Notes under the pieces: generated by a model
Told to the model about the DNA's origin: nothing
The model's database searches: none
What the model saw: only the letters and a program-made list of their open reading frames with translations
Made by a program: the position numbers and the translations under genes
Assembly (NCBI GenBank): GCA_965228065.1
Contig: OZ245788.1
Span: 1,612,001 to 1,676,000 of the forward strand
Length of the DNA: 64,000 nucleotides
Direction: 5' to 3'
Origin: Sphingobium_A sp965228065
GTDB lineage: Bacteria; Pseudomonadota; Alphaproteobacteria; Sphingomonadales; Sphingomonadaceae
Shown: positions 1 to 8,029 of the stretch, piece by piece
How the letters are laid out: the number at the start of each line of letters is the position of its first letter
Position numbering within the stretch: position 1 is the stretch's first letter

Positions 1-1069
1 CGAAGCCGGACTGGATGCAAAACAGGCCAAGCTGCGCGCCAAGCAGCTCTGGCACTGGATCTACAATCGCGGCGCGACCGACTTCTCGGTGATGACCGAT
101 ATCGCCAAGGCGCAGCATCCCTGGCTTTCCGAGCGTTTCGTGATCAGCCGTCCGGAAGTGATCGAGGCGCAGGTCTCGACCGACGGGACTCGCAAATGGC
201 TGCTGCGATCGGACGACGGCCAGGATTACGAGATGGTCTTCATCCCCGACGCCGATCGGGGAACCCTCTGCGTGTCGAGCCAGGTGGGTTGCACACTCAA
301 CTGCCGCTTCTGTCATACCGGTACGATGCGGCTGGTGCGCAACCTGATGCCCGGCGAGATCGTCGGGCAGGTGATGCTGGCACGTGATTCGCTCGGCGAA
401 TGGCCGTCGCAGCCCGAAGGCCGGATGCTCACCAATATCGTGATGATGGGCATGGGCGAACCGCTCTACAATTTCGAAGCGGTGCGCGATGCGCTGAAGA
501 TCGTCATGGACGGCGACGGGTTGGCCCTGTCCAAGCGACGGATCACCCTCTCCACCTCGGGTGTGGTGCCGATGATGGCGCGCGCGGGTGAGGAGATCGG
601 CGTCAATCTCGCAGTCTCGCTCCATGCGGTCACCAAGGAGGTGCGCGACGAGATCGTGCCGCTCAACCGCAAATACGGCATCGAGGAACTGTTGCAGGCC
701 TGCGCCGACTATCCCGGCGCCAACAATGCCCGGCGGATCACCTTCGAATATGTGATGCTGAAGGACAAGAATGACAGCGACGAGGAAGCCTATGAGCTCG
801 TCCGGCTGATCAAGAAGTACAAGTTGCCTGCCAAGGTGAACCTGATCCCGTTCAATCCCTGGCCGGGCGCGGATTATGAATGTTCGACGCCCGATCGGGT
901 GCGGCGCTTCTCCGACATCGTGTTCGAAGGTGGTATTTCCGCCCCGGTCCGTACACCGCGCGGCCGCGATATCGATGCGGCCTGCGGCCAGCTGAAGACG
1001 GCCGCCGAAAAGAAGAGCAGGGCCGAGCTCGACCGTCTGGCAGAGGAAAAGCAGGCGGCGCTTGGCTGA
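1..1069 (+). CDS. rlmN: 23S rRNA (adenine(2503)-C(2))-methyltransferase RlmN, 5' end cut by window
   Basis: Radical-SAM enzyme that methylates C2 of A2503 in 23S rRNA (and A37 of some tRNAs in related enzymes). The open frame runs in from the window edge (frame of base 2) with RlmN-like residues KQLWHWIYNRG before the first possible internal start at 89, so the true start lies upstream. The CxxxCxxC radical-SAM motif (CTLNCRFC) is encoded near bases 289-312, and the C-terminal AACGQL holds the Cys that carries the methyl group in the family. The stop overlaps the next gene by 8 bases, suggesting co-transcription. Confidence 0.96.
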   Translation, partial: EAGLDAKQAKLRAKQLWHWIYNRGATDFSVMTDIAKAQHPWLSERFVISRPEVIEAQVSTDGTRKWLLRSDDGQDYEMVFIPDADRGTLCVSSQVGCTLNCRFCHTGTMRLVRNLMPGEIVGQVMLARDSLGEWPSQPEGRMLTNIVMMGMGEPLYNFEAVRDALKIVMDGDGLALSKRRITLSTSGVVPMMARAGEEIGVNLAVSLHAVTKEVRDEIVPLNRKYGIEELLQACADYPGANNARRITFEYVMLKDKNDSDEEAYELVRLIKKYKLPAKVNLIPFNPWPGADYECSTPDRVRRFSDIVFEGGISAPVRTPRGRDIDAACGQLKTAAEKKSRAELDRLAEEKQAALG

Positions 1070-1820
1070 TACCGCGACGGCGGGGCTTGCACTGGCGGCC
1101 GGCCTCGCGGGCGGGGCGATGAACGCGCTCGCCGGTGGCGGCACCTTTGCAACGATGCCGACGCTGATCGCGCTCGGCCTGCCGTCGCCGATCGCCAATG
1201 CGACGAGCAATGTTTCGCTCCAGCCGGGCGCGATCGCGAGTGCCTGGGCCTATCGCGACGGGCTTGAGCCGCTCGGCGGCATCGGGGTCCGCACCTTGGT
1301 TGCGATCACATTCGTCGGTGGGCTGGTCGGCAGCCTGTTGCTGGTGGCGACGCCGACGCGGACCTTCGACATCGTTATCCCGTGGCTGTTGCTGCTGGCG
1401 ACCCTGGTCATGGCGTTCGGCAAACGTGCCTCGAACGCCCTGCACAGCCGCGTAGCGATCGGCCGGGGTACGCTGATGACCGTGCAACTCGGGCTGGGCG
1501 TCTATGGCGGCTATTTCGGCGGCGGCGTCGGGCTGATGATGATGGCCGCCTGGGGCCTGCTTGCGGGCGCGGAACCCCATCAGCTCGCCGCGCCGCGCAC
1601 CCTGATGCTCGCGGTCGCCAATGCCGCGGCGACGATCATCTTTGTCGTGGCGGCGATGGTGGTCTGGCATCTCGCAGTGCCGATGCTGCTGGGGTCGATC
1701 GCCGGCGGCTATCTGGGTGCGCGGCTTGGGCGCATCCTGCCGCCGCATGTGATCCGCGTCGTCACGCTGTTGGTCACCGCATCGATGACAATGGTCTTCT
1801 TCTGGCGCGCCTATCGCTGA
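1062..1820 (+). CDS. TSUP (TauE/SafE) family membrane transporter
   Basis: 252-residue polytopic membrane protein with about eight hydrophobic segments and glycine-rich GGG patches (AGGGTFATMP near the N-terminus, GGYFGGGVGLMMM mid-protein), typical of the sulfite exporter TauE/SafE (TSUP) family. Such proteins move sulfite, sulfonates or other small organic anions. It starts at TTG 1062, overlapping the rlmN stop; the N-terminal segment ADTATAG is short and leads directly into the first membrane helix. The genes that follow encode a heme-b membrane protein and a sulfite-oxidase-fold enzyme, which fits a sulfur-oxyanion role, but the substrate is inference. Confidence 0.85.
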   Translation: MADTATAGLALAAGLAGGAMNALAGGGTFATMPTLIALGLPSPIANATSNVSLQPGAIASAWAYRDGLEPLGGIGVRTLVAITFVGGLVGSLLLVATPTRTFDIVIPWLLLLATLVMAFGKRASNALHSRVAIGRGTLMTVQLGLGVYGGYFGGGVGLMMMAAWGLLAGAEPHQLAAPRTLMLAVANAAATIIFVVAAMVVWHLAVPMLLGSIAGGYLGARLGRILPPHVIRVVTLLVTASMTMVFFWRAYR

Positions 1821-1853
1821 CGGGTTTACACCCGCGCCGGCGAATGGGATTGT

Positions 1854-2690
1854 GTGGCCATGGCGAGCCTGGCCGAAACCGAGGAAACAGCGCCGAACAC
1901 GCCCGCGCCGGGCACGGTCTTGCGCCGCCACCGGCTTTCCACGCGCATCTGGCACTGGACCAACGCCCTGGCAGTGTTCACGCTGCTGATGAGCGGCCTG
2001 ATGATCTTCAATGCCCATCCCCGGCTCTATTGGGGCCAATATGGCGCCAACTGGGACCGCGCCTGGTTGCAGATCGGCTCCGACGACACCCATGGTTTCC
2101 TTCAGATCGGCAATCGACGATGGGACACCACCGGCGTGCTCGGCCGATGGGAGGATGCCGAGAGCCGCGTCCAGCGCCGCGCCTTTCCGCACTGGGCGAC
2201 GATCCCGTCCACCTACGATCTTGCCATGGCGCGCCGCTGGCATCTGAGTTTTGCCTGGCTGTTCGCGTTCGGGCTGCTCGCCTTCATGATCCGCGCCTTC
2301 TGGAATGGCCATGTCCGTCGCGACCTGAGTTTCGTACGCGCAGAATTGCGCCCTTCGGCGGTCTGGCGGGACGTGAAGGATCATCTCCGGCTTCGTTTCG
2401 ATCATGGCGGTGGTTACAATCTGCTCCAGAAGTCCGCCTATATCGGTGTGATCTTTGCGCTGCTGCCGCTGATGATCCTGACCGGATTGACCATGTCGCC
2501 GGGGATGGACGCCGCCTGGCCGTGGCTGCTCGATCTGTTCGGGGGACGCCAGTCCGCGCGGTCGATCCATTTCCTGGTCGCCGCCGCGATCGTCGCCTTC
2601 ATCCTGGTCCACCTGCTGCTCGTGCTGCTTGCCGGGCCGGTGCGCGAGATTCGCGGCATGATCACCGGGCGGGTGAGGACGCGCGGATGA
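1854..2690 (+). CDS. cytochrome b561/b6-type membrane protein
   Basis: 278-residue integral membrane protein with four hydrophobic helices and histidines placed for heme b: RIWHWTNAL in helix 1, RRWHLSFAW before helix 2, and SIHFLVAAAIVAFILVHL in helix 4. This resembles prokaryotic cytochrome b561 and the b subunits of Ni/Fe-hydrogenases and thiosulfate reductases. The start is GTG 1854, or ATG 1860 two codons later. The stop overlaps the start of the downstream molybdoenzyme (ATGA), so the two are probably translationally coupled, this protein passing electrons between the quinone pool and the periplasmic Mo enzyme. Confidence 0.85.
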   Translation: MAMASLAETEETAPNTPAPGTVLRRHRLSTRIWHWTNALAVFTLLMSGLMIFNAHPRLYWGQYGANWDRAWLQIGSDDTHGFLQIGNRRWDTTGVLGRWEDAESRVQRRAFPHWATIPSTYDLAMARRWHLSFAWLFAFGLLAFMIRAFWNGHVRRDLSFVRAELRPSAVWRDVKDHLRLRFDHGGGYNLLQKSAYIGVIFALLPLMILTGLTMSPGMDAAWPWLLDLFGGRQSARSIHFLVAAAIVAFILVHLLLVLLAGPVREIRGMITGRVRTRG

Positions 2691-3451
2691 GCGGCATCAT
2701 CACCCGGCGAACGTTGTTGGCCGGTGCCGCGCTCGGCGCGGGCGGGTTGCTCGCGGGATGCGACCGGATTGGCGAGAACCCGGCGTTCCGCAAGATCCTG
2801 TTCTCCGCCGACGCGATGAACCGGCATGCGCAGCGGCTGATCACCGATCGCCACGCGCTGGCGCGCGAATTCGAGGCGGCAGATCTTTCCCCCTTTTTCC
2901 GTGGCAACGGGACGCAGAATCCGCAAGGCGGGGGCTACAAGGCGCATGCCGCAGCGAATTTCGCCGATTGGCGGCTCGACATTGGCGGTCTGGTCGCGCG
3001 GCCGCAGAGCCTGACGATGGCGCAGATCCGCTCGATGCCGATGCGAACGCAGATCACGCGTCATGATTGCGTCGAGGGCTGGAGTGCGATCGGCAAATGG
3101 GCGGGCGTGCCGCTCGCCCGGCTGCTCGATCTGGCGGGGCTGCGCGATTCGGCGCGCTATATGGTCTTCCGCTGCGCCGACGAGATGGGCGGCGGCATCC
3201 CCTATTATGAATCGATCGACCTGATCGACGCTTTTCATCCCCAGACCATCATGGCTTGGGCGCTCAATGATGCCGTCCTGCCGATCCGTAACGGCGCGCC
3301 GTTGCGCCTGAGAGTGGAGCGCCAGCTCGGCTACAAACATGCCAAATATGTCCACGCGATCGATGCGGTCGCCAGCCTCGACGGAATCGGCCTCGGCAAG
3401 GGCGGCTTCTGGGAAGATCGCGCCAAATATGAATGGTATGCCGGGATTTGA
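2687..3451 (+). CDS. Tat-exported molybdopterin-dependent oxidoreductase (sulfite oxidase fold)
   Basis: 254-residue protein of the YedY/MsrP-SUOX superfamily. The N-terminus has a twin-arginine signal (TRRTLLAGAALGAGGLLAGC) ending in a possible lipobox. The central RHDCVEGWSAIGKW holds the cysteine that ligates molybdenum in this family. The C-terminus is short and complete. It starts at ATG 2687 inside the stop of the cytochrome gene. Together they look like a membrane-anchored heme b plus a periplasmic molybdoenzyme, comparable in layout to MsrPQ although the b subunit is not MsrQ-like. The substrate is unknown; the TSUP neighbour hints at sulfur oxyanions. Confidence 0.88.
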   Translation: MSGIITRRTLLAGAALGAGGLLAGCDRIGENPAFRKILFSADAMNRHAQRLITDRHALAREFEAADLSPFFRGNGTQNPQGGGYKAHAAANFADWRLDIGGLVARPQSLTMAQIRSMPMRTQITRHDCVEGWSAIGKWAGVPLARLLDLAGLRDSARYMVFRCADEMGGGIPYYESIDLIDAFHPQTIMAWALNDAVLPIRNGAPLRLRVERQLGYKHAKYVHAIDAVASLDGIGLGKGGFWEDRAKYEWYAGI

Positions 3452-3526
3452 CGCAACGAACTTGACCCTGCGCCGTGCCTTTCCCATTTTGGACGTTCTG
3501 GAGAGGGATCGACAAAAGGAGGCCGG

Positions 3527-4759
3527 ATGGCTTTGATCGATGCGTTCCTGTCGCGAATTGTGACTCGCGGCACGCTCACTCTCACCGACCATGAAGGGCG
3601 CAGCCGCAGCTTCGGCACCCCCGATTCCGACTATGGCAACGTCACCATCCGCTTCACCGATGCGGGGGCCGAGCGCTATGTCGCGAGCCATCCGCGACTG
3701 GGGGCGGCGGAAGCGTATATGGACGGACGACTGGTCGTGGAGCAGGGCGATATTCTCGACCTCATCACGCTGGTGCGCAAGAATCAGCCCTGGGAACGCG
3801 GTGGCCAGCTCAGGATCCGCAATCCGCTGCGCCGTGCGGTCAGCAATATGGGCAGCCGCCTGTCACGCCTCAACTGGCAGTCCCGATCGAAGCGCAACGT
3901 CGCGCATCATTATGATCTCGGCAATGATTTCTACCGGCTCTTCCTCGATGCCGACATGCAATATAGCTGCGCCTACTTCACCGATCCGTCGAACAGCCTG
4001 GAACAGGCGCAGATCGACAAGAAGGCGCATATCGCCGCCAAGCTTCACCTGAAACCCGGCCAGCGCGTGCTCGACATCGGCTGCGGCTGGGGCGGGATGG
4101 CGCTTTATCTCCACCGCACCTGCGGCGTCGACGTGCTCGGTGTGACCCTGTCGGAGGAACAGCTCAAAGTGGCGCGCGAACGCGCGGCCGCCGCTGGCGT
4201 GTCGGATCATGTGAAGTTCGAACTGATCGATTATCGCAATGTCGAGGGGCAGTTCGACCGGATCGTGTCGGTCGGCATGTTCGAACATGTCGGTCCGCCG
4301 CATTTTCGCGAATTTTTCCGCAAATGCCGCAACCTGCTGACCGAGGATGGCGCGATGCTGCTCCACACCATCGGCCGGTTCGGCGTGCCCGGCACGACCG
4401 ATGCGTTCACGCGCAAATATATCTTTCCCGGCGGCTATATCCCGGCTCTGTCGGAGACTCTGGCGGCCAGCGAGAAGAGCCGGCTGATCGCCGCCGATGT
4501 CGAGACGCTCAGGCTGCATTATGCTATGACCATCCGCCTCTGGTACCGGCGCACGGTCGACAATCGCGATGCGATCGTCGCCATGTATGACGAGCGCTTC
4601 TATCGCATGTGGCTCTTCTACCTGGCCGGCGCGATCTCGACTTTCGAGCATGGCGGCATGGGCAATTACCAGATCCTTTATACCCGCCGCCGCGACGCGC
4701 TTCCCGTCACCCGCGACTGGATCGCGGCGGAGGAGAAGCGCCTCGCGGCGTTGGGTTGA
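3527..4759 (+). CDS. cfa: cyclopropane-fatty-acyl-phospholipid synthase family methyltransferase
   Basis: 410-residue SAM-dependent enzyme that adds a methylene bridge across double bonds of membrane phospholipid acyl chains. The Cfa signature is clear: YDLGNDFYRLFLD, then QYSCAYF, then the SAM-binding LDIGCGWGG at about residues 182-190, then SVGMFEHVG, and the C-terminal FEHGGMGNYQ. Length matches the family. A good ribosome site (AAAGGAGG) precedes ATG 3527. It lies 75 bases after the molybdoenzyme on the same strand and may be a separate unit. Confidence 0.93.
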   Translation: MALIDAFLSRIVTRGTLTLTDHEGRSRSFGTPDSDYGNVTIRFTDAGAERYVASHPRLGAAEAYMDGRLVVEQGDILDLITLVRKNQPWERGGQLRIRNPLRRAVSNMGSRLSRLNWQSRSKRNVAHHYDLGNDFYRLFLDADMQYSCAYFTDPSNSLEQAQIDKKAHIAAKLHLKPGQRVLDIGCGWGGMALYLHRTCGVDVLGVTLSEEQLKVARERAAAAGVSDHVKFELIDYRNVEGQFDRIVSVGMFEHVGPPHFREFFRKCRNLLTEDGAMLLHTIGRFGVPGTTDAFTRKYIFPGGYIPALSETLAASEKSRLIAADVETLRLHYAMTIRLWYRRTVDNRDAIVAMYDERFYRMWLFYLAGAISTFEHGGMGNYQILYTRRRDALPVTRDWIAAEEKRLAALG

Positions 4760-4805
4760 GAATTATCCACCGGCTCGGATTCAGTCAGGCAACTCCAATT
4801 TCCGT

Positions 4806-4890
4806 CGTCATCCCGGCGAAAGCCGAGATCTCACTGCCTTCTTCTGTTGCGGCGAACAGAAGTGAGATTCCGGCTTTCGCCGGAATGACG
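4806..4890. repeat. REP-like inverted repeat, copy 1
   Basis: An 85-base imperfect dyad between convergent genes. The outer arms read CGTCATCCCGGCGAAAGCCG on the left and the reverse complement of CGTCATTCCGGCGAAAGCCG on the right; the inner arms pair TCTCACT with AGTGAGA. Similar elements occur at 13669-13749 and 54376-54463, always between genes. The transcript could form a long hairpin and serve as a bidirectional terminator. Confidence 0.8.
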
Positions 4891-4906
4891 ATTCTTCAGG
4901 GGTCGG

Positions 4907-5620
4907 TTACGCCCCGAAGCCGCCGTCGATCGTCTGCATCGATCCGGTGATCATTCCCGCTTCCGGCCCGGCGAGATAGGCGGCAAGGCCGGCGACTTCG
5001 TCGGCATGGACATGGCGCTTGATCGCCATGAAGCTGTGCATCGTGTCGGCCATCGGGCCTTCCGCCGGGTTCATCTCGGTATCGGTCGGTCCCGGCTGGA
5101 TGCTGTTCACCGTGATGCCGCGATCGCCGAAGTCGCGCGCCAGGCCGCGGACCATGCCCTGCATCGCCGATTTGGTGAGCGCATAGGCGGCGCCCCCCGC
5201 AAAGGGCATGCGATCGCCGTTGGTCGATCCGATCACGATGATGCGGCCGCCCTCGACCATGGTCCGCGCGGCCTCGACCGCGGCGTGATAGGGCGCACGA
5301 ACATTGACGTCGATCATTCGGTCCACGGCATCGGCTTCGAGCGTCAGCGGATCCCCCAGCGCCAGCGTGCCGGCGTTGATCACGATCAGGTCGAGCGGGC
5401 CGCGCGATGCCACGGTTGCGATCAGCGCGTCGCGATCGGCGCTGTCGGTCCGGATCGATTCCGCGCCCGTCTCGGTCGAGAGCGCTTCGGCCGCGGCCTG
5501 CGCGCCGGCATAGGTGAAGGCTACCCGGCCGCCATCGCGTGCGAAGCGGCGGACGATGGCGGCGCCGATGCCGCGGCTGCCGCCCAGGATCAGGATGTTC
5601 TTGTTGGTGAAGTCGGTCAT
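4907..5620 (-). CDS. SDR family NAD(P)-dependent oxidoreductase
   Basis: 237-residue classical short-chain dehydrogenase. It has the cofactor loop GGSRGIGAA near residue 13, the NAG motif (VINAGTLA), the active-site serine in VIGSTN, and the catalytic YxxxK in AAYALTKSA. The substrate cannot be read from sequence. It is divergent from a TetR gene 74 bases away, with a perfect palindrome just upstream of its start, so TetR repression is the likely control. This two-gene arrangement is common for stress- or xenobiotic-induced SDRs. Confidence 0.9.
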   Translation of the reverse strand: MTDFTNKNILILGGSRGIGAAIVRRFARDGGRVAFTYAGAQAAAEALSTETGAESIRTDSADRDALIATVASRGPLDLIVINAGTLALGDPLTLEADAVDRMIDVNVRAPYHAAVEAARTMVEGGRIIVIGSTNGDRMPFAGGAAYALTKSAMQGMVRGLARDFGDRGITVNSIQPGPTDTEMNPAEGPMADTMHSFMAIKRHVHADEVAGLAAYLAGPEAGMITGSMQTIDGGFGA

Positions 5621-5642
5621 GTGAAGCGTCCTTGCGATCTTG

Positions 5643-5658
5643 TGTAGTGAGCACTACA
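5643..5658. promoter_or_regulatory. TetR-type operator 1 (perfect palindrome)
   Basis: TGTAGTGAGCACTACA is a perfect 7+7 palindrome with a 2-base centre, lying 23 bases upstream of the SDR start. Its core TAGT-N4-ACTA recurs at 5693-5704, over the TetR start codon. Two such sites between divergent genes fit autorepression plus control of the SDR. This is inference from position and symmetry. Confidence 0.7.
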
Positions 5659-5692
5659 TATTAACCCGATACCGCGTCGGCAAGGATTATTT

Positions 5693-5704
5693 TAGTGACT
5701 ACTA
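5693..5704. promoter_or_regulatory. TetR-type operator 2
   Basis: TAGTGACTACTA repeats the TAGT-N4-ACTA core of the site at 5643-5658. It overlaps the GTG start codon (5695) of the TetR gene, where bound repressor would block both transcription and start-site access. Confidence 0.6.
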
Positions 5705-6312
5705 CACAAAATAGGAAACCCAGCGTTTCGCCCGCGCGTGGTCGCCCGCGCGCGTTCGATGCCGAGCGTGCGGTGGAGACCGCGATGGGGTTGTTCCATC
5801 GCAAGGGGTATGACGGCGTGGGCGTTGCCGAGATCGGTGAGGCGCTCGGGATCAGGCCACCAAGCTTCTATGCGGCATTCGGCAGCAAGGCGGGCCTGTT
5901 CCGGCGCACGCTTGCGCTCTACGCGGATAGCGAGGCCAATGTCTTCGCGACCGCGCAGGCGGAGGGCGGCGATGTTGTGACGGTGATCGGACGGATGTTC
6001 CGGATCGCTGCCGATATCTATGCCGTTCCCGGATGCGCAGCGGGCTGCCTGGTGCTCGATGGAACACGCAATAGCGTCGATCCGGAGGCGCGGGCGATCG
6101 CGGGTGAAGCGAAGGCGGCGAGCCGGGCCATGATCCGCGACTTCATTGCCACCGAATATCCCGATTATGCCGGTGACCTTGCCGAATTCGCGACCATCGC
6201 GTTGGCCGGCATGTCCGCCAGTGCGCGCGACGGGGACGATCATGGGGTCTTGGCGCGCTTCGCCGAAAAAGCCGGCCGCGCCTTTGGCCGGGAGGCTGCT
6301 CAGTCGGGGTGA
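5695..6312 (+). CDS. TetR/AcrR family transcriptional regulator
   Basis: 205-residue regulator. The N-terminal helix-turn-helix runs from about residue 18 to 60 (RAVETAMGLFHRKGYDGVGVAEIGEAL, then PPSFYAAFGSKAGLF), a TetR DNA-binding domain. The C-terminal part is a ligand-binding helical domain of the kind seen in YcdC/AefR-like members (GCAAGCLVLDG). The GTG start sits inside an operator-like palindrome. It most likely represses itself and the divergent SDR. Confidence 0.9.
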   Translation: MTTTQNRKPSVSPARGRPRAFDAERAVETAMGLFHRKGYDGVGVAEIGEALGIRPPSFYAAFGSKAGLFRRTLALYADSEANVFATAQAEGGDVVTVIGRMFRIAADIYAVPGCAAGCLVLDGTRNSVDPEARAIAGEAKAASRAMIRDFIATEYPDYAGDLAEFATIALAGMSASARDGDDHGVLARFAEKAGRAFGREAAQSG

Positions 6313-6719
6313 TGCGCGTCCATATAGGCGAGCGATTCGACCGCGAGTCGTTCGAGCACGGTCATGTCGATATCGGCGAGCCGCTTGACGTAGAGGCAGC
6401 CCTTGCCGCTGTCATGCTTGCCGAGCGTGGAAAGCAGGGCCTCGAAAGCTGGGGTGCGGCCGTTGAAATACAGCACGAGCGCGGCCTTGCGCGGACTGAA
6501 GCCGATCCGGCATGTCTCGCCCTCCCGCCCGCTCTCATAGCGGTAATGATAGCGGCCATAGCCGATGATGCTGGGCCCCCACATGCTGGGCGTCGTGCCC
6601 GTCACTCTGCGCAGCATCGCGTCGAGCGCCCGGGCATCATCGCGTCTTACCTCCGGTTCGACCGCTTCGATGAACGCCGCCACGTCGCTTTCGGTGGGGC
6701 GGGTCTTGTTTTCGACCAT
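6300..6719 (-). CDS. DUF1801 domain-containing protein
   Basis: 139-residue cytosolic protein of the DUF1801 family (YdhG-like alpha/beta fold). Recognisable family features are DVAAFIEAVEP at the N-terminus, MWGPSIIGYGRYHYRY in the middle, and LGKHDSGKGCLYVKRLADID near the end. Its biochemical role is unknown. The start is ATG 6719, preceded by AAGGGGAA; a longer frame upstream looks like leader sequence. The 3' end overlaps the end of the convergent TetR gene by 13 bases. It is divergent from argG. Confidence 0.85.
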   Translation of the reverse strand: MVENKTRPTESDVAAFIEAVEPEVRRDDARALDAMLRRVTGTTPSMWGPSIIGYGRYHYRYESGREGETCRIGFSPRKAALVLYFNGRTPAFEALLSTLGKHDSGKGCLYVKRLADIDMTVLERLAVESLAYMDAHHPD

Positions 6720-6811
6720 CGTCGATTCCCCTTTTCGACTGCAAATGTTGCACAGGCGCGGCTTTCCGCATAGGCGCACTCGCGCGTTTCCCGGCATGAG
6801 AAGGATCCCTG

Positions 6812-8029
6812 ATGAGCGACAAGATCAACCGTGTGGTGCTGGCCTATTCAGGCGGTCTCGACACCAGCGTGATCCTGAAATGGCTTCAGCAGACCTATCA
6901 GTGCGAAGTCGTCACCTTCACTGCGGATCTCGGCCAGGGTGAGGAGCTGGAGCCGGCACGGCGCAAGGCCGAGATGGCAGGGGTCAAGCCCGAGCATATC
7001 TTCATCGACGATCTCCGCGAGGAGTTCGTGAAGGACTATGTCTATCCGATGATGCGCGCCAATGCGCTCTACGAGGGACTCTATCTGCTCGGCACCTCCA
7101 TCGCGCGGCCGCTGATCGCCAAGCGCCAGATCGAGATCGCGCGCCAGGTGAACGCCGATGCGGTCAGCCACGGCGCGACCGGCAAGGGCAATGACCAGGT
7201 CCGTTTCGAGCTCGGCTATTACGCGCTGGCGCCCGACATCAAGGTGATCGCGCCGTGGCGCGAATGGGATCTGACCAGCCGCACCCGGCTGATCGAGTTC
7301 GCCGAAGCCCATCAGATTCCGGTCTCGAAGGACAAGCGCGGCGAAGCACCTTTCTCGACCGACGCGAACATGCTGCACACCTCGTCCGAGGGCAAAGTGC
7401 TCGAGGATCCGTGGGAGGAGGTGCCCGACTATGTCTATTCGCGCACCGTCAATCCCGAAGATGCGCCCGATACGCCCGAGATCATCACGATCGATTTCGA
7501 GCGTGGCGATGCGGTCGCGATCAACGGCGAGGGGATGAGCCCGGCAACCTTGCTCATGAAGCTCAACGATCTGGGCCGGGCGCACGGCATCGGCCGGCTC
7601 GACCTGGTCGAGAATCGCTTCGTCGGCATGAAGTCGCGCGGCATGTACGAGACGCCGGGCGGCACGATCCTGCACCTGGCGCATCGCGGCGTCGAACAGG
7701 TGACGCTCGATCGTGGTGCCGCGCACCTCAAGGACGAGCTGATGCCGCGCTATGCCGAGCTGCTCTATAACGGCTTCTGGTTCAGCCCCGAGCGTGAGAT
7801 GCTGCAGGCGGCGATCGACTATAGCCAGGAGAAGGTGACGGGCACCGTCCGGCTCAAGCTCTACAAGGGTGGCGTCTATATCATCGGCCGCAAGTCGCCC
7901 TATTCGCTCTATTCGGAGAAGGTCGTGACTTTCGAGGACGATCAGGGTGCCTATGACCAGCGCGACGCCGAAGGCTTCATCAAGCTGAACGCGCTGCGCC
8001 TGCGCCTGCTGGGACGTCGCGACCGCTAA
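6812..8029 (+). CDS. argG: argininosuccinate synthase
   Basis: 405-residue enzyme joining citrulline and aspartate with ATP to give argininosuccinate in arginine synthesis. The N-terminal ATP pyrophosphatase loop AYSGGLDTS is at residues 10-18, and the citrulline/aspartate-binding GATGKGNDQVRFE follows at about residue 115. Full length for the family. The 3' end overlaps the convergent glycosyltransferase gene by 50 bases. Confidence 0.98.
   Translation: MSDKINRVVLAYSGGLDTSVILKWLQQTYQCEVVTFTADLGQGEELEPARRKAEMAGVKPEHIFIDDLREEFVKDYVYPMMRANALYEGLYLLGTSIARPLIAKRQIEIARQVNADAVSHGATGKGNDQVRFELGYYALAPDIKVIAPWREWDLTSRTRLIEFAEAHQIPVSKDKRGEAPFSTDANMLHTSSEGKVLEDPWEEVPDYVYSRTVNPEDAPDTPEIITIDFERGDAVAINGEGMSPATLLMKLNDLGRAHGIGRLDLVENRFVGMKSRGMYETPGGTILHLAHRGVEQVTLDRGAAHLKDELMPRYAELLYNGFWFSPEREMLQAAIDYSQEKVTGTVRLKLYKGGVYIIGRKSPYSLYSEKVVTFEDDQGAYDQRDAEGFIKLNALRLRLLGRRDR

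Noticed and set aside
852..2612. 586-codon leftward open frame
   Set aside because: Antisense to rlmN, the TSUP gene and the cytochrome gene; His/Arg/Gln-rich composition typical of GC-rich shadow frames.
1382..2686. Long rightward frame preceding the Mo enzyme
   Set aside because: It is another frame of the transporter and cytochrome genes; only the part from 2687 is the real Tat-signal protein.
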